From: JBAPRR01 sp049281195
GTDB lineage: Bacteria > Actinomycetota > Acidimicrobiia > Acidimicrobiales > CAVXTF01
Assembly: GCA_049281195.1 (NCBI GenBank)
Contig: JBAPRR010000426.1
Span: 1-36,621 of the forward strand
DNA length: 36,621 nucleotides
Direction: 5' to 3'
A program made the position numbers and the translations under genes. Each line of letters begins with the position of its first letter. Position 1 is the stretch's first letter. The notes under the pieces are model-generated. The model worked only from the letters and a program-made list of their open reading frames with translations. It did not search any database and was not told the origin of the DNA. This document shows positions 31,151 through 36,621 of the stretch, in pieces.

Positions 31151-32578
31151 ATGAGTGCAGGGTCTGGTTCTGTTTCGGGGGCGAACGGTGACGGAACCGA
31201 GCCCCTTATAGATCCCCAGGTCACCGAAAGGATCCTGGCAGCCGCGCTCTCAAAGGGCGGCGATTTCGCCGAGGTATTCGCCGAAGAGCGCTATTCGACA
31301 GGTGCCGTGTTGGATGACGGCCGAGTCGAGGAGCTGGCCTCGGCTCGCGACCGGGGAGCAGGCATAAGGGTGGTCATCGGCGAGACGACCGGATTCGCTC
31401 ACACCGCTGACATGTCAGAGAGCGGGCTGTTGAAAGCAGCAGAGGCTGCGGCCGCAGTCGCACGTGACCGAGGAAAGAGCAACGTGGTCCCGCTCGACGT
31501 GCAGCCCGGCGCCAAGAGCAAGTTCCAGATCGTCGAGAAGGGACGCAAGATAGAACTTCTTGCCAGGGCCGACGAAGCGGCGCGTGCAGTAGCCGGATCG
31601 GTGCGTCAGGTGTCCGCCTCTTACGGGGACAGCCACAGGCGCCTGCTCGTCGCCACGAGCGACGGACTTCATGTAGGCGACGATCAAGTGAGAACCCGCT
31701 TCGCCGTTACCTGCGTGGCCATCGGCGACACCGGCATGCAGACCGGATACGAATCGGTGGCGAACACAATCGGCTTCGAGCTGTTTGACGATCTGGACGT
31801 GGAAGAGCTCGCCCGAAAGGCGGCACACAGGGCGGTCCGCAAGCTCGAAGCGCGTCCCGCGCCGAGCGGCCAACTGCCGGTGGTGCTAGCTCGCGGCAGT
31901 GGCGGCATCCTCTTTCACGAGGCCTGTGGACACGGGCTCGAGGCGGATCACATCGTCAAAGACGCGTCGGCCTACAACGGTCGGCTGGGCGAGTTGGTCG
32001 CCAGTCCACTCGTCACCCTCGTCGACGACGGCACCGTCGGTAAGGAATGGGGAACATTTACGATCGACGACGAGGGTCACAGCGCTCAGCGAAACGTCCT
32101 GATCGAAGACGGAGTGCTGGTGGATTACATGTGGGACGAGGTCCGTGCACGAAAAGAGGGCCGTCGTTCTTCGGGTAACGGGAGGCGTCAGAGCTACAAG
32201 CACCTTCCGATGGTCCGCATGACGAACACCTTCATAATGAACGGCTCAGACGACCCCGATGCGATCGTCGCCGACACGCAATCTGGCGTGTACGTGGCGA
32301 AGCTCGGTGGGGGTCAGGTGAACACCGCCACTGGCGACTTCGTTTTCGGCACCACAGAGGCCTACCTGATCGAAAACGGGAAGATAACCGAGCCGCTACG
32401 GGATTCCAACCTCATCGGTAACGGCCCCGAGGTATTGAGCCGTGTCGACGCCGTGGCCGGAGACTTCGACATGTGCCCGGGCACATGCGGGAAGGACGGA
32501 CAGTCCGTCCCCGTCGGCTGTGGCCAACCCACCCTTCGGGTCAGTGCGATCACGATCGGCGGTACGGCCGGTGGCTGA
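31151..32578 (+). CDS. tldD: TldD metalloprotease subunit
   Basis: 475 residues. The zinc site HEACGH (HExxxH, residues 256-261) is intact within GSGGILFHEACGHGLEADHI, and CPGTCGKDGQSVPVGCGQP near the C-terminus supplies the conserved Cys-rich end. TldD and TldE form a heterodimeric protease that degrades unfolded peptides; in enterobacteria the pair trims leader peptides such as that of microcin B17 and cleaves CcdA. An acidic Ser/Gly-rich extension of about 20 residues precedes the domain. AGGGAG lies before ATG 31151. It overlaps tldE by eight bases. No precursor-peptide gene is seen nearby, so a general proteolytic role is more likely here. Confidence 0.93.
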   Translation: MSAGSGSVSGANGDGTEPLIDPQVTERILAAALSKGGDFAEVFAEERYSTGAVLDDGRVEELASARDRGAGIRVVIGETTGFAHTADMSESGLLKAAEAAAAVARDRGKSNVVPLDVQPGAKSKFQIVEKGRKIELLARADEAARAVAGSVRQVSASYGDSHRRLLVATSDGLHVGDDQVRTRFAVTCVAIGDTGMQTGYESVANTIGFELFDDLDVEELARKAAHRAVRKLEARPAPSGQLPVVLARGSGGILFHEACGHGLEADHIVKDASAYNGRLGELVASPLVTLVDDGTVGKEWGTFTIDDEGHSAQRNVLIEDGVLVDYMWDEVRARKEGRRSSGNGRRQSYKHLPMVRMTNTFIMNGSDDPDAIVADTQSGVYVAKLGGGQVNTATGDFVFGTTEAYLIENGKITEPLRDSNLIGNGPEVLSRVDAVAGDFDMCPGTCGKDGQSVPVGCGQPTLRVSAITIGGTAGG

Positions 32579-33926
32579 CAGTGAACTGCTGGACCTCGTA
32601 AAGAAAGTCGCTCAGCAGGCAAAGGCTGGCGAGCAGATCGAGGTCTACGCCTCGAGGGTGGACGAAGTCGATGTCCGCGCATTCGACGGGGAGATCGAGT
32701 CCCTTTCGTCGTCGAGCGCCGCAGGCGTAGGGATCAGGGTGGTGACCGGCGGGAAGCAGGGATTTGCTCACGCCGGCGCCCTCGACGAAGCGCTGATCGC
32801 GGCGACGTTGGATGACGCTCGGGACAACGCATCTTTTGCCACCCCCGACGACAACGTGGGGTTGGCGGTTCCCGACGGACTGGTCCCGGTGGTTCTCGAC
32901 CTGTGGGATCCGGACGTGGAGACGCTGCCTACCAGCTCGAAGATCCAGCTGGCGCTGGACCTCGAAAAGCGAGTGAGGCAAGGCGATCGCCGGATTCGTC
33001 AGGTGGTCTCGGCAGATTACGGCGACATGATGGGGGAGTCGGCGATCGCGACTTCGACCGGCATCAATGCGACCACACGACGAACGATCTGCTCACTTTC
33101 GGTCTCTGCGATCGCCGGTGACGATGAAGAACGGCACACCGGGGTCGGTTTCGGCGTCGCCCGCGGGCCGTCAGGTGTCGACCCCGAGGAGATCGCCGAC
33201 GACGCAATCGAGAGAGCGACCAGATTGATAGGTGCGAAGAAGATTCCTTCTTCGTCGTGCACCGTCGTGCTCGACCGCCGAGTGGCCTCGACTCTTCTGG
33301 CCGTCATCTCAGGGGCGCTTTCCGGTGAGGCCGTCACGAAGAGCAGGTCGATGTTCGCGGGCCGAGTCGGCGAGTTGGTGGGCACAACCGAGCTGACCCT
33401 CGTTGACGATCCGACCGATTTCAGGTCGCTCGGCGCCTCTCAAAGCGACGCTGAAGGGCTTGCCTGCCGTCGAAACACCCTGATCGAAAACGGCCACCTG
33501 CTGGGCTTCGTCTACGACACCACATCAGCCCGGCGTGCCGGGACGACCTCGACGGGTTCCGCTGTACGGGGTGGCTACGCAACTACCCCGACCGCCGGCT
33601 GTCGTGCGGTGTCGATCGCCAAAGGAGCAGGGGACCTCGACCAGGCTGACATCCTCAAACTGGTGGGAGACGGGCTTTTCGTCCAGTCGATCTCGGGCGT
33701 TCACTCCGGAGTCAACTCGGTGAGCGGCGACTTTTCGGTGGGAGTGGAGGGTCTCCTCATCAAAGGAGGCGAGCTTGCTCAACCGGTTCACGAGGTGACG
33801 ATCGCCTCCACCCTCCAGAGGATGATGCTCTCGCTCGTTTTGATCGGAAATGATCTCGAGTGGCTGCCCGGCACGGCCGCCGCGCAGACTCTCGCCATCG
33901 AGGGGATGTCTCTCTCCGGCTCCTGA
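32571..33926 (+). CDS. tldE: TldE/PmbA partner subunit
   Basis: 451 residues, starting at GTG 32571 inside the end of tldD; a longer frame to 32442 would overlap tldD by 137 bases. It shares the TldD fold (QIEVYASRVDEVDVRAFDGE, GVGIRVVTGGKQGFAHAG) but lacks the HExxxH zinc motif, the normal difference between TldE and TldD. The central barrel has VDPEEIADDAIERATRLIGA and SSCTVVLDRRVASTLLAVIS; the C-terminus has SGVHSGVNSVSGDFSVGVEG. The two subunits form the active protease together. It converges with the Ruc-like gene, 23 bases away. Confidence 0.92.
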   Translation: MADSELLDLVKKVAQQAKAGEQIEVYASRVDEVDVRAFDGEIESLSSSSAAGVGIRVVTGGKQGFAHAGALDEALIAATLDDARDNASFATPDDNVGLAVPDGLVPVVLDLWDPDVETLPTSSKIQLALDLEKRVRQGDRRIRQVVSADYGDMMGESAIATSTGINATTRRTICSLSVSAIAGDDEERHTGVGFGVARGPSGVDPEEIADDAIERATRLIGAKKIPSSSCTVVLDRRVASTLLAVISGALSGEAVTKSRSMFAGRVGELVGTTELTLVDDPTDFRSLGASQSDAEGLACRRNTLIENGHLLGFVYDTTSARRAGTTSTGSAVRGGYATTPTAGCRAVSIAKGAGDLDQADILKLVGDGLFVQSISGVHSGVNSVSGDFSVGVEGLLIKGGELAQPVHEVTIASTLQRMMLSLVLIGNDLEWLPGTAAAQTLAIEGMSLSGS

Positions 33927-33949
33927 CTCTCAGGTGCGGTTGCCCAGCC

Positions 33950-34333
33950 TCAGGACGCCGCCGCCTTGGAGGGTGTGCCCGAAGACGATTTCGTAGATCC
34001 CGAGTCTTTGGACGGCGTGCCGGAGTCGGACTTCGAGGTCGAGGTTGAAGCAGAGTCCGAGCCGGAGCTCGATTTGTCGGAACCGGACTTGTCAGAACCG
34101 GACTTGTCGAATCCCGTCTTTTCGGAGGTGGTCGAGGTGGCGGCGGCCTTTGTGGAGTTGCGGCTGTCGGTCTTGTAGAAGCCGGAGCCCTTGAAGACGA
34201 TCCCCACGTTGCCGAACACCTTTTTCAGCTTTCCGCCGCAAGCCGGGCAGCGTTTCAGGGGGTCGTCCGAGAAGGACTGCACAGCCTCCAGATGCTCTCC
34301 GCATTTTGTGCACGAGTATTCATATGTGGGCAT
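33950..34333 (-). CDS. ruc: FmdB-type zinc-ribbon protein with disordered Ser-rich tail, Ruc-like
   Basis: 127 residues. The first 60 form an FmdB-type zinc ribbon with two CxxC pairs (CTKC and CPAC), starting MPTYEYSCTKCGEHLEAVQ and ending GIVFKGSGFYKTDSR. The remaining half is Ser/Thr/Lys/Asp/Gly-rich with repeats such as DKSGSDKSGSDKSS, surely disordered. This is the architecture of M. tuberculosis Rv0991c (Ruc), described as a redox-regulated chaperone: oxidation of the zinc Cys residues activates it. Rv0991c is, as I recall, in the HrcA heat-shock regulon, and here a CIRCE element lies about 90 bases upstream, supporting orthology beyond mere family membership. GAAGGGATC precedes the ATG. 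Confidence 0.82.
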   Translation of the reverse strand: MPTYEYSCTKCGEHLEAVQSFSDDPLKRCPACGGKLKKVFGNVGIVFKGSGFYKTDSRNSTKAAATSTTSEKTGFDKSGSDKSGSDKSSSGSDSASTSTSKSDSGTPSKDSGSTKSSSGTPSKAAAS

Positions 34334-34423
34334 TGCGATCCCTTCACCGTCGCCGCCTCATGAACTCCACGCCGGGTGCTGTTATTCCGCCGTGCCAGCC
34401 GCTCTGGAAGAGGTCGCGACGCT

Positions 34424-34450
34424 TTGGCACTCACATCGTTAGAGTGCCAG
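34424..34450. promoter_or_regulatory. CIRCE element (HrcA operator)
   Basis: TTGGCACTC, nine bases, GAGTGCCAG: inverted repeats with the exact nine-base spacing of CIRCE (consensus TTAGCACTC-N9-GAGTGCTAA); seven of nine positions match consensus in each arm. It lies between the Ruc-like gene (minus) and moaC (plus). On the minus strand TAACGAT falls in the spacer and TTGCCG 15-16 bases before it, so the element probably covers the promoter of the Ruc-like gene. Confidence 0.85.
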
Positions 34451-34486
34451 CATAGTCGGCAACGGGCTGTCGCCTACACTCTCGAC

Positions 34487-34981
34487 GTGCCCGAACGGCT
34501 TACCCACCTCGACCCGCTCGGTGGTGCGCGCATGGTCGATGTCACCCCGAAAGAACAGACCCATAGGCGCGCTCTTGCACGCTGCCGGGTGATGATGGCG
34601 CCGGCGACCACTGCAAAGGTGGCCAGCAACGCCATAACCAAGGGAGACGTCCTCGGTACCGCGCGCATCGCCGGAATCCAGGCAGCAAAGCGGACTGCCG
34701 ACCTGATCCCGATGTGCCATCCGCTGCTCGTCGGGTCCGTCCACGTGAACTTCACGATCGGTGACGACCATGTGGAGGTCGAGGCAGAGGTCGAGACCGT
34801 CGACCGAACCGGTGTCGAGATGGAGGCGCTGACAGCCTGTGCGGTGGCGGCTCTGACGATCTACGACATGTGCAAGTCGGCGGATCGGACCATGGAGGTC
34901 GGCCACCTCGCCCTATGGGAAAAGACCGGTGGGAGCTCCGGGACGTGGAAGCGGGCCAACAACCTCGACGGCGCCATCTGA
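34487..34981 (+). CDS. moaC: Cyclic pyranopterin monophosphate synthase
   Basis: 164 residues. MoaC converts the MoaA product 3',8-cyclo-7,8-dihydro-GTP to cyclic pyranopterin monophosphate in molybdenum cofactor synthesis; it works as a hexamer in the cytoplasm. Conserved stretches are LTHLDPLGGARMVDVTPKEQ, GTARIAGIQAAKRTADLIPM, CHPL, TVDRTGVEMEALTACAVAAL and IYDMCKS. GTG 34487 fits the family N-terminus; the longer frame to 34376 crosses the CIRCE element. TACACT ends six bases before the GTG and there is no ribosome-binding site, so the mRNA may be leaderless. No other moa gene is in the window. Confidence 0.94.
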   Translation: MPERLTHLDPLGGARMVDVTPKEQTHRRALARCRVMMAPATTAKVASNAITKGDVLGTARIAGIQAAKRTADLIPMCHPLLVGSVHVNFTIGDDHVEVEAEVETVDRTGVEMEALTACAVAALTIYDMCKSADRTMEVGHLALWEKTGGSSGTWKRANNLDGAI

Positions 34982-35001
34982 GGCAGCCCTCGGGGAGCGG
35001 A

Positions 35002-35613
35002 TCAGCCGCCGAACAGCTTGCGCCGGCGGCGCGAACCGATTGTCACGTCTTCGGTGACCTTCACGTCGTCTCCGGTGCCGTTGACGTCTCCAAGTAGGTC
35101 CTCTTCGCTGTCGACGGAGAGATCAGGGACGTTGGTGATGCTGTTGTCCGCGCCGGCCTTCGTGCGCCCGCTTCGATCCTTACTTGTTGCACCGAGCACC
35201 TCGGTCGCCATGGCGGCGCGGTCTTCGAAACCCCACGTGTCGTTCGATCCGACTTCCGACGCTATGGGCTCGGCTTCGTGTGCCGATGCAACCGGCTGAG
35301 ATGCCACCGCTTCCTTGGCCGCGGAATGCGAAGCCGCGTCTTCCAAATCGTCCTGATTGACCATCGGGCGTTCGATCCCGAGGATTTCCTCGGGCGTAGC
35401 GCTTACAACAGGAGGAAGAGGGGCGGCCGTTTCGTTCTCAGAAGCCTGTGCGACCTCCGACTCGTGGGAGGTCGCTGCCGGTTCGTCATGGCCTGCCGGA
35501 ACCGCATCGGCAACCGATCCGGAATCGTCTGCGGCCGCGAGGTCCGCGTCTAATGGACTCTTAGACCCGTGACGCCAGTTTTTGGGCCGCCGTTGAGAAC
35601 GCTTACTACGCAT
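35002..35613 (-). CDS. Acidic, largely disordered hypothetical protein
   Basis: 203 residues from ATG 35613; a TTG at 35655 is an in-frame alternative. A basic N-terminus (MRSKRSQRRPKNWRHGSK) is followed by a long Ala/Glu/Asp/Ser/Val-rich stretch with little hydrophobic character, and it ends again in basic residues (IGSRRRRKLFGG). No domain, signal peptide or membrane segment is visible. Basic ends flanking an acidic low-complexity middle suggest a disordered protein. Function unknown. It follows the small CxxC protein gene on the same strand, 46 bases after it, and may be co-transcribed. Confidence 0.5.
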   Translation of the reverse strand: MRSKRSQRRPKNWRHGSKSPLDADLAAADDSGSVADAVPAGHDEPAATSHESEVAQASENETAAPLPPVVSATPEEILGIERPMVNQDDLEDAASHSAAKEAVASQPVASAHEAEPIASEVGSNDTWGFEDRAAMATEVLGATSKDRSGRTKAGADNSITNVPDLSVDSEEDLLGDVNGTGDDVKVTEDVTIGSRRRRKLFGG

Positions 35614-35659
35614 CCCAAACCAAGCTACCCCCGGGACTTCAAGATCACGCGGCAATCAT

Positions 35660-35968
35660 TCAGACCCTGGCGGCAGTCCTCAATTCGTCGAGGGAGAGCT
35701 CTCCCGTTGCTTCGCCGCCGCACTGTGAGCAGTGCTCGACGTGACGCCACGAACGGAGCAATCTCGTTCCGTCCGGGTTGAGCAGGACTACAAAGGACTC
35801 CGACACGGGGTCGAGATCCAAGCCGTAGTACGGACGCCAATCGGTCGTGGCACGTCGGCTGTCGAGGTCGAGACCCTTGAGGATGCGACGAAAGCGCATC
35901 CTTTCGGTGTCGAACAGCCAGGTGCTGTGACACGATTCCAGGACCAGAGGCTCCATGACCGGAATCAT
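35660..35968 (-). CDS. Small conserved-looking protein with one CxxC motif
   Basis: 102 residues: MEPLVLESCHSTWLFDTERM, a basic helix RRILKGLDLDSRR, an aromatic strand region WRPYYGLDLDPVSESFVVLL, and HVEHCSQCGGEATGELSLDE near the C-terminus. The pattern is that of a compact soluble protein; the lone CxxC with nearby His residues could bind metal or be redox-active. I do not recognise a named family. ATG 35968 follows GGAGG at only two bases; ATG 35956 is an alternative. It is divergent from pilT. Confidence 0.55.
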   Translation of the reverse strand: MIPVMEPLVLESCHSTWLFDTERMRFRRILKGLDLDSRRATTDWRPYYGLDLDPVSESFVVLLNPDGTRLLRSWRHVEHCSQCGGEATGELSLDELRTAARV

Positions 35969-36029
35969 TGCCTCCAGAAGCGACGAACTAACCGCAGAAG
36001 TGTTGCGATTGTGTGACGATGACCTGCCG

Positions 36030-36047
36030 AGTGGTTAGTTGACCACT
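36030..36047. repeat. Inverted repeat upstream of pilT
   Basis: AGTGGT-tagttg-ACCACT: six paired bases around a six-base centre in the 223-base divergent region between the small CxxC gene and pilT. It could be an operator; nothing else here suggests a gene. Confidence 0.4.
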
Positions 36048-36191
36048 TCGTGTCGATCCATTGGTATGGGGTTGAATCGTCAGCAACACCAGGCCACCAT
36101 TATCCCCTGAGCCACCCCTCTACCAGGCCCTGATCACTCGGCGCGCGGAAATGCTCACTCCTGGAAGGGTCAGCACCTAGACTGCCCGCCC

Positions 36192-36621
36192 ATGGACAGG
36201 GGTGATCTTGATCGTTTGCTGCAGTTGCTGAACGAACTTGATGGTTCGGATCTGCACATAAAGGCGGGGGCGCCGCCCCGGATAAGGGTTAACGGATACC
36301 TTCGCACGCTCGAAGACGAGCCGTCGTTCACCGCAGAGGAGACCGCCGCGGTGGCAGCGGAGATCATCCCTGCGAACGTCCGCCCCGTGTTCGATGCGAG
36401 GCATGAGGCCGACTTTGCGTACAGCGTGAACGGAGTGGGCCGATTCCGCGTCAATGCCTACTTCCAGCGTTCGACTGTCGGCCTTGCCATGCGGCGTGTA
36501 CGTACCAGCGCGGCGACCATCCAGGAGCTCATGCTTCCCGATGTCGTCAGAAGGCTCTCAGAGGAGCATCGGGGCCTGATTCTCGTGACCGGTCCTACCG
36601 GTTCGGGAAAGACAACCACGC
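36192..36621 (+). CDS. pilT: Twitching-motility ATPase PilT, 5' part
   Basis: The first 143 codons are present and the frame runs off the right edge. The N-terminal domain reads LDRLLQLLNELDGSDLHIKA, then GAPPRIRVNGYLRTLED, followed by FDARHEADFAYSVNGVGRFR and VRTSAATIQELMLPDVVRRL. The last visible residues are the Walker A loop LILVTGPTGSGKTTT. PilT-type hexameric ATPases drive retraction of type IV pili. No Shine-Dalgarno precedes ATG 36192; TAGACT (36178-36183) lies eight bases before it, consistent with a leaderless message. Other pilus genes are probably downstream, beyond this window. Confidence 0.9.
   Translation, partial: MDRGDLDRLLQLLNELDGSDLHIKAGAPPRIRVNGYLRTLEDEPSFTAEETAAVAAEIIPANVRPVFDARHEADFAYSVNGVGRFRVNAYFQRSTVGLAMRRVRTSAATIQELMLPDVVRRLSEEHRGLILVTGPTGSGKTTT

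Noticed and set aside
31151..33926. RiPP or microcin-type maturation cluster around tldD/tldE
   Set aside because: No precursor peptide, cyclodehydratase or radical-SAM gene is present nearby; TldD/TldE pairs are also general housekeeping proteases.
1..36621. CRISPR array, complete prophage or complete insertion sequence
   Set aside because: No spaced direct repeats of CRISPR type, no cas gene, no integrase, transposase or phage structural gene is visible.

Overview
The window is GC-rich actinobacterial chromosome, most likely from a free-living or uncultured Acidimicrobiia-like lineage. That placement is inferred from the gene families: three luciferase-like (F420/flavin) oxidoreductases, a mycobacterial-type steroid side-chain gene set, an NlpC/P60 protein carrying GYWLVASDGGVFAFGDA-type repeats, PilT, and GTG or leaderless-looking starts. 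No marker gene such as rRNA is present.

Layout. 1-1609: the start of an unidentified minus-strand gene and a secreted repeat/NlpC-P60 protein. 1610-3344: gene-poor, scarred DNA with a C-terminal gene fragment, a damaged or interrupted tRNA-Thr-like sequence, a membrane coiled-coil protein and possible IS21-type end repeats. 3345-11836: a steroid side-chain locus. A CYP125-like P450 and two luciferase-like oxidoreductases run left; ChsE2, ChsH2, ChsE1, ChsH1 and Ltp2 homologues run right and are mostly stop/start overlapped. This is the gene content of the mycobacterial igr operon in a different order. 11874-14764: a methyltransferase with a repeat-encoded mini-ORF in front, then a TetR repressor divergent from a ferritin-like protein with two operators in the shared promoter. 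14787-21119: a surface-glycan cluster (two GT4, two GT2, one methyltransferase, one flippase). 21212-26369: FadD17-like and FadD19-like CoA ligases, a third luciferase-like oxidoreductase and an isochorismatase-fold protein without the usual catalytic residues. 26467-36621: mainly housekeeping genes (dxs, MFS transporter, AIM24 protein, hot-dog thioesterase, tldD/tldE, an FmdB/Ruc-type zinc-ribbon protein behind a CIRCE element, moaC, two small hypotheticals and the 5' part of pilT).

How the genes fit together. Four sites of the form TRGAACNNGTTNCW lie in the promoter regions of the P450/ChsE2 pair, the FadD17/luciferase-like pair and FadD19. This resembles the KstR operator of mycobacteria and ties the two steroid blocks, which are separated by the glycan cluster, into one probable regulon. 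FadD19/FadD17 would activate the side-chain acid made by the P450, and ChsE1-ChsE2, ChsH1-ChsH2 and Ltp2 would remove the last three-carbon piece. Ring-degradation genes and kstR itself are not in the window.

The most notable non-routine items are the CIRCE element at the Ruc-like gene, the KstR-like site network, the interrupted tRNA-Thr-like sequence, the twin-operator TetR/ferritin-like switch, and the 18-bp repeat that encodes a mini-ORF ending exactly on a methyltransferase start. I found no CRISPR array and no convincing intrinsic terminator with a T-run.
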